Below, in pieces: positions 44,109 through 54,966 of a stretch of DNA of 64,000 nt. The number at the start of each line of letters is the position of its first letter. The first letter of the stretch is position 1. The notes below the pieces were generated by a model, which did no database searches, had not been told where the DNA came from, and saw nothing but the letters and a program-made list of their open reading frames with translations. This stretch comes from Rhynchopus euleeides. Lineage: Eukaryota; Euglenozoa; Diplonemea; Diplonemida; Diplonemidae. The stretch covers positions 1,426,001 through 1,490,000 of the forward strand of contig OY723296.1 of the NCBI GenBank assembly GCA_963210315.1, read 5' to 3'. The position numbers and the translations under genes were made by a program.

Positions 44109-45206
44109 ATGTCTAAGATGCTCTCTCTGGCGGTGATCGGGTGCGCCGTGGCGACGTCGGCGATGAAGGTGCAGCTGTCGAAGCCGGAGACGACGCTCGA
44201 CAGCGTGCGCACGGACATGCACCTGCTGGCGAAGAAGTACGGTGCGGCTGAGGTGCCGATCACGAACTACCAGAACGCGCAGTACTACGGGCCCATCACG
44301 ATCGGGACGCCCCCGCAGCACTTCAAGGTGATCTTCGACACCGGGAGCTCGAACCTGTGGGTGCCGGGGCCGAAGCCCAGCATCATCGGGCACACGCGCT
44401 ACCACTCGGAGAAGTCGTCGACGTACGTGTCGAACGGGACGACCTTCGCGATCCAGTACGGGAGCGGGAAGCTGGAGGGGATCATCGACCAGGACGTGTT
44501 CAGCGTGGGGGGCCTGAACGCGACGCTGCTGTTCGGGGAGGCGACGAAGGAGCCGGGCATCACGTGGGACGTGGCGAAGTTCGACGGGATCTGCGGGATG
44601 GGGTGGCCGACGATTGCGGTGGACGGTGTGCTGCCCCCCTTCTTCGAGCTGATCCGCCAGGGGAAGATCGCGACGCAGAGCTTCGCCTTCTACCTGACGG
44701 GCGACGGGTCGGACGGTGAGCTGACGCTGGGCGGTGTGGACGCCACGAAGTACACCGGGTCGTTCGACTACGTCCCCGTGTCGAAGAAGGGCTACTGGCA
44801 GATTGTCGGTGACTCGATGACCTTCGCCGGGGAGTCCCTGGGGACGAACATCAAGGCGATTGTGGACTCGGGCACGTCGCTGATGGCCTTCCCGAAGTCG
44901 GCGTCGAAGGCGATCAACGCGAAGCTGGGGTGCAAGTCGAACATCGCGGGTGAGTGCACCTACACCACGTGCCCCGAGGACAACACCCTCCCCGACCTGG
45001 ACATTGTGCTGGGCGGGAAGACCTACACCCTGCAGCAGAAGGACTACATCCTGAAGGTGTCGGGCCAGTGCCTCAGCGGCTTCATGGGCATCGACGTCCC
45101 CGCCCCGACCGGGCCCATCTGGATCCTGGGCGACGTCTTCATGCGCAAGTACTACGTCGAGTTCGACGTCTCGGGCTCGCGCCTGGGCTTCGCCCTGGCG
45201 AAGTAA
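44109..45206 (+). CDS. Pepsin/cathepsin D-type aspartic protease
   Basis: 365 residues, starting at the ATG 8 bases after a CCCCGCAG acceptor and ending TAA at 45204-45206. Residues 1-19 form a signal peptide (MSKMLSLAVIGCAVATSAM) and about 20-55 a short propeptide. The bilobal protease carries FDTGSSNLWV with catalytic Asp77, the flap tyrosine Tyr117 in QYGSG, and VDSGTSL with the second catalytic Asp253. It ends with WILGDVFMRKYYVEFD and LGFALAK, typical of the A1 family. It cleaves peptide bonds at acidic pH in lysosome-like or secretory compartments. Its codons are almost uniformly G/C-ending and far more biased than those of neighbouring genes, which suggests high expression. Length and landmarks are complete, with no introns. 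Confidence 0.95.
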   Translation: MSKMLSLAVIGCAVATSAMKVQLSKPETTLDSVRTDMHLLAKKYGAAEVPITNYQNAQYYGPITIGTPPQHFKVIFDTGSSNLWVPGPKPSIIGHTRYHSEKSSTYVSNGTTFAIQYGSGKLEGIIDQDVFSVGGLNATLLFGEATKEPGITWDVAKFDGICGMGWPTIAVDGVLPPFFELIRQGKIATQSFAFYLTGDGSDGELTLGGVDATKYTGSFDYVPVSKKGYWQIVGDSMTFAGESLGTNIKAIVDSGTSLMAFPKSASKAINAKLGCKSNIAGECTYTTCPEDNTLPDLDIVLGGKTYTLQQKDYILKVSGQCLSGFMGIDVPAPTGPIWILGDVFMRKYYVEFDVSGSRLGFALAK

Positions 45207-45955
45207 GCGTTAAAAGCGACGCCATCGCCCACACCACCCCCTCCACCCCTCCCCCCCCACTTTCCACCGAGTGCCATGTGATATCGGTCCTTGAACGGCT
45301 GCTGCATCACCGCATCGCGGCGAATGCTCCCACCCCTTCACGTGACATCGCCTGTCCCCCGCCCCCACCCCCACCCCACCATGTCCTATGCCTGATATTC
45401 CACCGTGTGTCCCCTTCGTGAGATGTGCTGTGTGCACAGTATTGTGTTCCATGCCAAGGTTTGTTCTCCGAACCACCCTCCCCCCCTGGCTGTCCCTCAA
45501 AAACGACGACGAACCGGAACGAGTCTCACAGCGAGCCGTGGGGCTGCACCAGGGGAGGGTCATTCCGCTCTGTGTCACTGCAACCGAGTTTGTGAGGAGG
45601 CGCAACACACGCAGCTCGCATTGCCTCGGGTTTCTGCATTGCAGGGTGGAAGTTCCCTCCCCCACCCCCCCCTTCCCCACTCGCTGCACCAGGGATCCGA
45701 AGCCAAAAATCAATGGGGGGGGAATGGGTGGGAACGGCACCGATCCACCCCTGCACACCATTGCAACATTTAACGTTCGATACCCCCACACCCCCCCCCC
45801 CCCCGCCTTGCCCGGCACGAGGATCTGAAGTGCTGTCCGGGTTTAGCTGTCGATTCTCATGGTTGCAGGATCGCCCCACCCACCCACCCACCCACCCCCC
45901 CCTCATCAATTCTACATTCTACTCTTTACCCCCCTCTCTCCTCCATTTTTGAGCA
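45207..45955. other. Intergenic downstream of the protease
   Basis: C-rich, with C-runs near 45243, 45790 and 45880. No gene or recognisable repeat up to the Mutator-like copy at 45956. Confidence 0.45.
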
Positions 45956-46814
45956 CAGGCATGTCGCTAAGCGTCGACCGTCGACCCAGTGATTTTTGGT
46001 TTCCCCCCCCATAAAAAAGCGTCGACCCAGCGTCGACCCAGTGGAACTGGGTTGACGCTTGGTCGAGGCTTGGAGCGTCGACCCAGTCGAACTGAGTTGC
46101 CATTCAAGCCTGGACCAAGCGTCAACCCATTTATTACGCTGGGTCGATGCTTACCTAGCGTTGACCCGATTACACTGCTCACCAAGCGTCGACCAAGCGT
46201 CAACCCACTTTCACTGGGTCGACGTCGAAGAGAGTATGGTTATGCAGGAACAGATGCTCACTACCGTGGCCTCCGGCGGCTGGGGGGCTCCGCCCCCCAG
46301 ACCCCCCTGTGGTGCATGTCTCGTACTCAAGTCATTCGATTACCACCAGGTCAGGGAATCCAACCACTCCAGTAGCCTCAGGGGGACGCAGCCAACTCAC
46401 ACAGAACCTGTACGCCCACAATGAACAGATGTTCACTACCGTGGCCTCCGGCGGCTGGGGGGCTCTGCCCCCAGACCCCCCATCTCGCGCGCCCGTCTAG
46501 TAACCAAGTCCTTGCGCTTCAACGGCCGTGGCACATCAGGGGGTAGCGTCGAAAGCATGGTCCCGAAAGCCATTATTTGGGTTTCCTCCACCCGAGGATG
46601 GCGCGAGCGGGAGAGGAACCACGGAAGGAACCCAGCGCCTCACACCGTGCCCACCTAGTGGTCCACCGACGGGAAAATTAGGCAACAACACGAGCGCGCG
46701 CGAAGCGCGCGCGAGAAAAATTGCCCCCTAGTGTTTTCCCCCCTGATTCCCCCCCCCAAAACAGGAGCGTCAACCCACCAAATCTCCAAAATCGAAAAGT
46801 TAGCGACAGGCCTG
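45956..46814. mobile_element. Mutator-like non-autonomous element, copy B
   Basis: 859 bp. Same ends (CAGGCATGTCGCTAA / GTTAGCGACAGGCCTG), GTCGACCCA iterations, paired palindromic C/G blocks and GCGCGCGAAGCGCGCGC hairpin as copies A and C. It is more diverged, with an expanded left array. No clear 9-bp duplication is visible, so it is probably older or rearranged at one end. Confidence 0.8.
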
Positions 46815-46985
46815 GCACCCTCCCCCTGCCCCGTTGCCCGGTTCCCCAACACCGGCATTTCCCACATCCTGTCAATTCTGTGCCTGATGAGAATCGTCTT
46901 TATGACCATGCACCACGCTGAGCGGGCGCATGCCTCCTGATTGGTTGCAACACACACACAGAGCCACACCACCCTGCAGGGCGCT

Positions 46986-47000
46986 GCTAACGTTTCACAG
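46986..47000 (+). promoter_or_regulatory. Putative trans-splice acceptor
   Basis: CTGCTAACGTTTCACAG, with a branchpoint-like CTAAC, ends 8 bases before the ATG at 47009. Confidence 0.5.
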
Positions 47001-47008
47001 GCGTGGTT

Positions 47009-48121
47009 ATGGAGGTGTTCCTGACGGATGCGGCGACAGGCGTGACGCACACTGTCGACATCGGGATGGACGAGAAGCCCGACAGGCTGAAGCTCGAAGC
47101 ACGCGAGGCGTTCCGCTACCCTGATGGTGTGGAGGAAGAGGACGTGCATCTGTCGGTGGGGGTCAAAGCGGTGTGTGAAGACGAGCCTCTGAGACATGCA
47201 GGTGTCGAAGCCGGATGCGTGGTTCACGTCACCATCTGTCCCGACCGTCACCTCGATGCGGTGCACAAGGGGGAGAAGCAACTGTGGCAGGTCCCGCTGT
47301 GGGTGACGACACGCGATGAGGTCCTTCAAGCCGTTCGCGAGTTGACGGACGAGAAGGAGTGGGAAGGAGAGCCAGACTGGTTCGCACATGCGCACGCCAC
47401 CGTGAAGGGTGATCGTGAACTTGTTCATGCAGTAGTTCAATGCCGTGCGTACTCACTCCAGTACGCAGACGACAGCTTGAAGGGTGATCGTGAGATCGTT
47501 CTTGCTGCAGTTCAACAACATGGGCAATCACTCCAGTACGCAGACGACAGCCTGAAGGGTGATCGTGAGATCGTTCTTGCTGCAGTTCAACAACATGGGC
47601 AATCACTCCAGTACGCAGACGACAGCCTGAAGGGTGATCGTGAGATCGTTCTTGCTGCAGTTCAACAAAATGGGTGCTCACTCCGTTACGCAGACGACAG
47701 CCTGAAGGGTGATCGTGAGATCGTTCTTGCTGCAGTTCAACAACATGGGCAATCACTCCAGTACGCAGACGACAGCCTGAAGGGTGATCGTGAGATCGTT
47801 CTTGCTGCAGTTCAACAAAATGGGTGCTCACTCCGTTACGCAGACGACAGCCTGAAGGGTGATCGTGAGATCGTTCTTGCTGCAGTTCAACAACATGGGC
47901 AATCACTCCAGTACGCAGACGACAGCCTGAAGGGTGATCGTGAGATCGTTCTTGCTGCAGTTCAACAAGATGGGCCCTCACTCCGTTACGCAGACGACAG
48001 CCTGAAGGGTGATCGTGAGATCGTTCTTGCTGCAGTTCAACAAGATGGGTACTCACTCGAGGACGCAGACGACAGCCTGAAGGGTGATCGTGAGATCGTT
48101 CTTGCTGCAGTTCAGGGGTGA
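47009..48121 (+). CDS. Ubiquitin-like / DUF4116 repeat protein, 5' part of a split gene
   Basis: The ATG at 47009 follows a CACAG acceptor by 8 bases. Residues 1-75 look like a beta-grasp (ubiquitin-like) domain (MEVFLTDAATGVTHTVDIGM...). After a linker come ten 25-residue units of the type LKGDREIVLAAVQQHGQSLQ, the signature of DUF4116 repeats, common in protists and of unknown function. The 75-bp DNA units are almost identical, so expansion or homogenisation is recent. The frame ends at a TGA (48119-48121) only because an 833-bp insertion begins at 48115; the same array resumes at 48948. The present product is therefore truncated by transposition. Confidence 0.8.
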   Translation: MEVFLTDAATGVTHTVDIGMDEKPDRLKLEAREAFRYPDGVEEEDVHLSVGVKAVCEDEPLRHAGVEAGCVVHVTICPDRHLDAVHKGEKQLWQVPLWVTTRDEVLQAVRELTDEKEWEGEPDWFAHAHATVKGDRELVHAVVQCRAYSLQYADDSLKGDREIVLAAVQQHGQSLQYADDSLKGDREIVLAAVQQHGQSLQYADDSLKGDREIVLAAVQQNGCSLRYADDSLKGDREIVLAAVQQHGQSLQYADDSLKGDREIVLAAVQQNGCSLRYADDSLKGDREIVLAAVQQHGQSLQYADDSLKGDREIVLAAVQQDGPSLRYADDSLKGDREIVLAAVQQDGYSLEDADDSLKGDREIVLAAVQG

Positions 48122-48947
48122 TGGGTCGTCAGGGGAGCGGACCTGGCGACTACGGCTGGCACCTCCACGTGGTGAACCCTGGGGGCCTTTGCGAACAGAC
48201 CGTTGAGGTAAGCTACGCTGCACGCTTTGGCTTAAGGTAGCGCATTGCGTGTAGGCTGGATGTATCCCTCTGGAGACCCGGTGTTTCGCTTAGGCCGCTA
48301 AGACCAGTCAGGCTGCACGCGGCGCTCATGAAGCGCGCCGCGTGGCCAGAAGAAACTGTGGGCGGCAACCGTGTTACGTGTTTTTCACCGGGGCGCGTGG
48401 GACAAGTTTACCGCACACGCGCACGTGGGACAAGTTCAACGCACACGTGGATTCCCCGGCTTTGCCTTCCTTCGCCTTCCTACTTTTAGTTCTTTTTCAC
48501 CACGATCTTTTGCCCGTCACCTGTTGTTCGACCAGTCGAGCCGCGACCAGGAACGCCTCTGGAATACCCTGTGGTGGTGAGTGTCCGTTCGTCCTGTTTA
48601 GACCAGCCGTTGTTCCCGTCTTCTCCTTTTTACGCCCACTGGGTTGGAGTTGATCAGTCAATCGTTCATCCGACCGCAGCATTATGCGACCGGCGCGGTG
48701 TTAACAAACGAGTGCATTAATCGTATTTTGTTGCACATTGCTTCCTTCCTTTCTACCTTTTAGCCTTTTCCCGCCAGCCCACAGAGATAGGAGCACGCTC
48801 TCCCTTTTAATTGCTGTTCTTGCTGTTAGCTTTTAGCTGGGTCCGCCCCGGCGAAGACCGGCGTCTTCTGGCCGTCTGGGGGGTCTGGCAATTGCGCTGG
48901 GCTCCCTGGATCCTCTGGATGAGTCAGTCTTTAAACAAAATCAATAC
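48115..48947. mobile_element. 833-bp insertion with 17-bp target duplication
   Basis: GTTCTTGCTGCAGTTCA occurs immediately before (48098-48114) and at the resumption of the host array (48948-48964). A duplication of this length suggests target-primed insertion of a LINE- or SINE-like element. The 3' end is A-rich (TTTAAACAAAATCAATAC) but has no long poly-A. I see no recognisable protein. The host array is itself repetitive, so the duplication length needs caution. Confidence 0.55.
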
Positions 48948-49457
48948 GTTCTTGCTGCAGTTCAACAAGATGGGTACTCACTCGAGGACGCAGACGACAG
49001 CCTGAAGGGTGATCGTGAGATCGTTCTTGCTGCAGTTCAACAAGATGGGCCCTCACTCCGTGACGCAGACGACAGCCTGAAGGGTGATCGTGAGATCGTT
49101 CTTGCTGCAGTTCAACAACATGGGCAATCACTCCAGTACGCAGACGACAGCCTGAAGGGTGATCGTGAGATCGTTCTTGCTGCAGTTCAACAAGATGGGG
49201 ACTCACTCGAGTACGCAGACGACAGGCTGAAGGGAGATCGTGAGGTCGTTCTTGCTGCAGTTCAACAAAATGGGCGCTCACTCGAGCACGCAGACGACAG
49301 CCTGAAGGGTGATCGTGAGATCGTTCTTGCTGTAGTTCAACAAAATGGGGACTCACTCCAGTACGCAGACGACAGGCTGAAGGGTGATCGTGAGATCGTT
49401 CTTGCTGCAGTTCAACAAGATGGGGACTCACTCGAGTGTGTCTACACTAATTTGTAA
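48948..49457 (+). pseudogene. DUF4116 array, 3' part of the split gene
   Basis: Continues the 25-residue units (LKGDREIVLAAVQQDG...) for six further copies and ends SLECVYTNL with TAA at 49455-49457. It has no ATG or acceptor of its own next to the junction, so it is stranded by the insertion. Variation between units is concentrated at the two residues after VQQ and at the residue before ADD. Confidence 0.75.
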
Positions 49458-50263
49458 AGATCCACGTGGTGTGTTTACCTCTATCGCGACGCCCCCTGCG
49501 ACTACGACCCCGTCCTCCCCAGAGGCGACCGCGCCTGCCTCTGCAGCCCTGTGGAAGCCATCCCCTGCACCCCACCGCCGCATGTGACGCATGTGGAGGC
49601 TCTCCCCTCCGCCCCGCCACCCCATGTGCCTGTGCCTCAGCCCTCCCCTGAGGCAACCCCGTGTACCGCTTCCCCGAGCCCGCCACCCCTCCAGCTGTGC
49701 TGAAGGGGCTGGCCTACACCGTGGGCTCCCCGGGCTCACCCCACCGCCACCTGATGCAGCCTCGTGGGAGGCTCTCACCCGACAGCACCCGGCCGTCCAT
49801 CCCCGCCGTGTTGCAGCTGAAGCGCGCCGCCTTCGAGGCGCATACCAGTTCTACCCCGGTACTGCCTGCCCAGAGGCCGAGGGTCGATTCCGTGATCCCC
49901 ATCGCTGACGCTGACCTGGGCGACCCGGCCGCACCCTCTGCTACTACCTCCCCTCCCAACGGCGTGTCCGTTGACGCAGTCCACCACCCCAGGCCCCGTT
50001 CAGGCGCCTCTTCCTCTGCCCGTGCATGGCGCCCTCAGGCTTGCGGGCCTCCCTCAACCCCTCCTCCTCCCGTAGCGCGTCGCCGTTGCCGCCTGCGCCC
50101 TCCCCTCCTCCTGTGGCACCCCACCAGAGCAGCTCCTCTCTCAAACAAGGGGAGCCTACCGGGCCACGTCCCCGCGTAGTTATGTAGACGACCCCCTTGG
50201 GGTGCGGGTATCTTCGATACGGGGAGAGCCTGGTATTGCGATTATTCTCCCGGGGGGGGGGGG
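49458..50263. other. Intergenic, Pro-rich open frames
   Basis: C-rich DNA with open frames on both strands (for example 49661-50179) whose products are Pro/Ser/Arg-rich without domains. It may include old gene pieces; nothing supported. Confidence 0.35.
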
Positions 50264-50528
50264 TAGGCCCCTGCACGGTCCTTTAAATCTCTGTTTAGGG
50301 CTGTCACAAACACGATTTTTTGGATTTTGGGCCAAAAACTCCACCAAAATGGGCGTACCTGGCCAAAAATCCAGTGGGGGATCACTGAAAAAACCCGAGA
50401 AAATAGCGGACACCCTCGAGAAAGTCGATCCATTCGAATTATTTGGCGTTTTTTCCTGAAAAAACCCCGAAAAAGTGTAACGCTTTTGTAACGCTATTGG
50501 GCTGATTTGTAACGGTCAAAAAATCGCT

Positions 50529-51300
50529 TCCAGAAGGCAGAGAAGGCCTCTGAACACCCCAAAACCATACAGATACCCCCTGAGGTAGGTTCCTGAGTGG
50601 TTTTTAGTGGTTTGGGAGGCCTTCTGACACCCAGAGGCGGTCTGAAAGAGGTTTCTCGTGGAAAACTTTGATACTTTCCCTAAAAAACCCTTGTTTTTGG
50701 GGGCTGAAATCTACACGAAATATCCGAAATATCACCCAAAATCGTCACCAAAATGAAGAATTCCACGCGGAAGTGATTCCGGCAGACCAAAATGGGTGGA
50801 ATACCCTGTTTTCGGGTCAAAAATGCGGCTTTTTCCCAGAATTTTCGGGAATTTCCGGGACCGTCACAGTAGCGTCACAGTAACCCCCCAATTTTCAGCT
50901 GTTTTGGCACGGTTCGAGATATGGTCTCCAGAAGGCAGAGAAGGCCTCCAAACACCCCACAACCACACAGATACCCCCTGAGGTAGGTTACTGGGTGGTT
51001 TTTAGTGGTTTTGGTGGCCTTGTGACGCCCAGAGGCGGTCTGAAAGAGGTTTCTCGTGGGTGACCCCCCATAACCCCACTAATGCCTTGCTTTTAGGGGG
51101 TGTGGCCAGGGTGGGCATGAATCACCCAAACTATCAGCCAAAATCGTCACCAAAGTGAAAAATTCCGGTCGCAGTTGATTCCGGGAGCCCAAATTGGGCG
51201 GAGTACCCTGTGTTCGGGTCAAAACTACGGAATATTTCCGTGATATCCACATGTGCAAACGGCCAGTCACAGTCGCGTAACAGTAGCCCCCCTCGCATAT
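50529..51300 (+). repeat. Two ~398-bp tandem units
   Basis: CCAGAAGGCAGAGAAGGCCT starts a unit at about 50530 and again at about 50928. The shared blocks include ACAGATACCCCCTGAGGTAG, CCAGAGGCGGTCTGAAAGAG and AAAATCGTCACCAAA in the same order. Divergence is substantial, so the duplication is not recent. Confidence 0.75.
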
Positions 51301-51393
51301 ACAGGCAAAGTGGGCACACACTATGAAATGAACATGGCATCAGGTGCAGTGCCCGCAGAAGAGACCCACGTGTGACACCGGTGTGTCTGTAGG

Positions 51394-51836
51394 ACGAACA
51401 GGGGCTGGGAGAAGGCGGCAAACAGCATGGTGACGATGGCAGGGCAAAACTCTGGAACGAGAAAACGAGCTCGCACAAGCACACTCAGCTGCAGCCGAGA
51501 TCCGACACCCGGGCAGACAATCTGGCAGAATTCAATGTTGCCAGACTCAAGAATCACCAAGAAGGGATTCTGAATCTATTCACGAGGAATGAACTCCAGG
51601 AATTTGCAGCAGAACTAGGTGCTGAGGTCCCATCCATACTCAGACGTGGGTTTGTGAATTTCCTGGGTGATATACAGGAGAAAAGCGACCTAACGGAGGG
51701 GCTTTTTCCGGCAAAAATACCCGAAAAACCCCCCAAAAAGCTGGAAAATTGGGGTGGAAAGGTGGGAAACAGGTGGGAGAGACCCACAAAAGTCATTTGG
51801 TGGTGTTTTGGGGGGTATTTTGGACCCAAAAATTGA
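51394..51836 (+). pseudogene. Coding-like stretch inside T4
   Basis: An open frame without a suitable ATG contains NVARLKNHQEGILNLF and ELQEFAAELGAEVPSILRRG, which read like a real helical protein segment. No family recognised. It could be a remnant of the element's own gene or captured host sequence. Confidence 0.25.
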
Positions 51837-51892
51837 AAAAATGGCCAAAATTTGGTTTTGTGACAGAAAATTGGGGGCTATGCAGGGGCCTA

Positions 51893-52032
51893 GGGGGGGG
51901 GGGGTCTTCGCTGGTCGTTATCAAGGACGAAGGATAATCCTTCGTCAATATCCGTCAGTTTGCAGCCAATTCAACAGGAAATGCACCAAAGTGCACTGAC
52001 GATCACCCCGTCGCGAAGACCCCCCCCCCCCC
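51893..52032 (-). mobile_element. MITE, GGGGTCTTCGC family, in a G/C-run context
   Basis: Inverse orientation relative to the other copies (core CAGTTTGCAGCCAATTCAAC). Its ends extend into runs of about 12 G and 12 C, with TA outside both (51891-51892, 52033-52034). It abuts T4 on the left and another TIR element on the right. Confidence 0.7.
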
Positions 52033-52035
52033 TAG

Positions 52036-52449
52036 GGCTATGATGGGAAGGAAACGCGTTTCCATCGAAAAATCGAAAATAAGGAAACGGAAACGGATAC
52101 GGAAACGGAAACGTTTCCTTATTTTGAGGAAACGCCCTCTTTGCACTGGGGAAGCAGGGGAAACAACACACGTTTACCACAGTCGCTTGGACTTCCCCTG
52201 GTCTGACCGAGGATCTCCGGACCGGTCCACACTGAAGCCGCGCTTCTTCGAAGTCTTGGGGGCGGGTTTGGGTGGCCTGTTCCTTCGGTGTGGTGGCCTT
52301 TTGTTCGTGCTGGTGTGTGTTAAAAACGTTTTCAGTGCAAAATACACAGGCGTTTCCTTCGGAAAGAAACGCGTTTCCTTCCCGAAATCGAAAATATGGA
52401 AACGGAAACGGGAACGGAAACGTTTCCACGTTTCCTTCCCATCATAGCC
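52036..52449. mobile_element. 414-bp TIR element with GGAAACG iterations
   Basis: Ends GGCTATGATGGGAAGGAAACG / CGTTTCCTTCCCATCATAGCC match, with a short deletion in one arm's inner part. Subterminal arrays of GGAAACG (52055-52135) recur at 52335-52440. No coding frame. Target duplication unclear. Confidence 0.7.
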
Positions 52450-54259
52450 GGGCCCCCCCCCCCCCCCCCCGGGTGGTGCACACGACGCGGTCTCCACCTT
52501 TCCGGGTACCCGGGAGGTCCCGGTTACCGGCCCGGGTACCCGGGCCGGATACCCAGCCGGGTACCCGGCCGGATACCCCGGGTAGTTGGCCGCCCACCCA
52601 CGACGGGAGGAAAAAAGAGTGAACGGGCAGCATGCCGTTCCTCTTTTTCCCCCCGTGAGGGTGGGCCCCCCCCTGCCAGGCAAGGTGAAAAAATGAAGAA
52701 ACGGGCAGCATGCCGTTCTACATTTTCCCTTGCAAGGCAGGGAGGGCGCCCCCCATGCCAGACAGCAGCCACCCCTGGAGGGGCAACAACTGACGGGCAT
52801 GGGGGAACGAGGTGGGTCTGGACCCGACACCGCCACCACACGCGCAGTGCACCTTTCGGATACACTGTCGTGAGTGGGGTGTGGGCAGTTCCCCAATCCT
52901 GTGAGCTCCTTTCGGACGAAGAGGTGCAGCGGTTATCTGCAACCTTCGTCCTGGACTTGCCTCGGGGGGAACGCCACGGTTTACCGCGGGTCCCGACGAG
53001 GGCACTCAGGCAGGATCTTCACGCCACCCCGCACCGAGGTCCCTTCTCACGCGGCGTGTCTCCCAGGTTCGTGGCGGCGTCATCAGGTCAGGCTTTGTAG
53101 TCTCTACACCATCAGTAGTAAGGGAAATCCTAAAACCATACATGAAATCCACCTTTTGGGCCGCTGGTGTACGAGGCTTGTTCCTCCAATTGAATCATGT
53201 TTGCTGTGTCAGGCAATATCAATACAGCCGCTGAAAGAAGTCGAGGTGTTGTGGATCTGCTGCTCACAGGAAGGATTCAGGGTGGATCACAAGACTGACC
53301 ACCCTCTTTCCTTTGTCAAGTACCCTGTAAAACATCAGAACACCAAGTATCTTTCAACACTACATGTTCAAGAGTGGAATCAGTGGAATCGGAAGGGGTC
53401 ACCTACCACACGGACACAGTTCCCGCGACTAATAAATGCCGAGAGTTCCGGTGTCCGACCACCTGGTATTACTTGGCTCCATCCACCCAGTCATTACGAG
53501 GGGGCGTCCCTTGAAGCCAGTTCCGCAGAACTCAGACCCCCCTTAAAACCAATGTCCTGTGTAGACAACTACTTAGCCTGCCTGATGACGACACCAATTC
53601 GCTGGGAGAGAGGCCGCGGTCCAGGACCCCAATGGGGATGACGTGGCATTGTTTGACCGGATCGGTTGTGTAAGTGTGTAGCCCCCTCCGCCCTCTGTCC
53701 CTCCCCCCAGGTGGTGTGTGGAGGCGAGAAGCGCAAACAGCAGCAATGCAGGCATAGCAAAAAGTGGATCCCTGCAGGTAGACCCTCGGGGTACATCCCT
53801 ATCATCGGGTCACCTGAAATTTCCCAATTTGAAAATCTGCAACAAGGCAACACGGGATGGGATGGGGCACATGACCTGCACAGGGGTGGGGGGCAGAGGG
53901 CAGGGGGTGGGGTTGTGGTTGGGGTCATGGCATTTGATTACTTGAGCTTTATTGCTCGAATTTCGCACAAGAAACCTCCTCACTTGGCCGATTTTCTCCC
54001 ACAACAAGGTCCGGCTTCCACAACTCGGATTTGGAGTTTTGTAAGCCGGAGCAAACCTCATTTGCTTGATTTTTGGGGTCACATGAGTGAGAATTCGGGG
54101 CGAAACGTCGCGATTTTCTCACGACTGCCTTCGAAAATGGACAGTTCCAGACTACCAGGACCCGATTATGGGCCCAGACAAGTTTGGGTCAATAGTTTGG
54201 GCGAAATTTCGCCAAGGCCAAAAAACAGCCATTTTCCGGAAATTCCGGGACCCGTTTTA

Positions 54260-54733
54260 CTGGGGGGGGGCAAATACAAGCATACATGCTAATACAAGCA
54301 TACATGCGAATACAAGCATATTATGAAAATCCGGATTTAAATAAAATTTTCAGGCTAATAGAAGCATATATGCTTCTATTAGCCTGGTAGAAAATATTGG
54401 GTATTTTTGGGGTTTTTGGGGGGTTTCCACCACAAAATATCAATTTTTTCTACCAGGGGGCCCTCGCTACGAGTCACTGTGAGTCACGAGTCGTCAGTTT
54501 TCAGCCAAACATGGCTGACTTCTCACTTTTTCTCACTCAGTCACACTTGGTAGCGAGGGCCCCCCCAGGCTAATACAAGCATGTATGCTTGTATTAGCCT
54601 GGTCAACAAAAATTGGGTTTTTAGTATGCTTGTATTCGCAGTATAGCCATTTATAATTTTTCCAGAAAGCCCCGCATTATGCGAGCTGGCACGCTTAATA
54701 CAAGCATATATGCTTGTATTTGCCCCCCCCCAG
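54260..54733. mobile_element. TA-flanked MITE-like element T6, carrying a nested MITE
   Basis: Ends CTGGGGGGGGGCAAATACAAG and the inverse ending at 54733 are bordered by TA (54258-54259, 54734-54735). The interior is made of TACAAGCATAYATGCTTGTA palindromes. A MITE sits inside at 54457-54564. Confidence 0.7.
54457..54564. mobile_element. MITE, GGGGCCCTCGCTAC family, nested in T6
   Basis: 108 bp with ends GGGGCCCTCGCTACGAG / TGGTAGCGAGGGCCCC, and CCAG on both sides (54453-54456, 54565-54568). Confidence 0.75.
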
Positions 54734-54966
54734 TAACGCGTTTTAGGGCCCAAAATAGGCTCAAAACTCAAAAATTCCTTCGAAATCGGGCTCAAACGTC
54801 CAAAATAGGACCCCCCCGAAAAAAAAATTTGAAAAGGGTCCCCCTATACACTCTGGGTTATGGACAATAATTCACGGGTTCCCGGGCCGGGTACCCGCCG
54901 GGTACCCGGAGGCGGGTACCCGGGTACCCGGCCGGGTACCCGGAAAGGTGGAGACCGCGTCGTGTG

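Larger units (their letters stand above)
50266..51890. mobile_element. TA-flanked element T4
   Basis: Ends GGCCCCTGCACGG / CTATGCAGGGGCC are imperfect inverted repeats bordered by TA (50264-50265, 51891-51892). Further inside, CTGTCACAAA lies at 50288 and its inverse TTTGTGACAG at about 51857. The interior holds two ~398-bp tandem units and a coding-like stretch at 51394-51836. Confidence 0.55.
52479..54966. mobile_element. TIR element E3 with GGGTACCCGG iterations
   Basis: CACACGACGCGGTCTCCACC at 52479 and its inverse ending at 54966 start inverted arms that continue into arrays of CCGGGTACCCGG (52500-52590, 54880-54950). GTGG lies close to both ends but not in register, so the target duplication is unresolved. 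The interior (52600-54250) has an open frame at about 52874-53641 with no recognised domain. T6 and a further MITE are nested in its right part. Confidence 0.65.

Noticed and set aside
47413-49440. Regular 75-bp spacing that could be mistaken for a CRISPR-like or satellite array.
   Set aside because: The units are in-frame DUF4116 coding repeats with synonymous and constrained changes.
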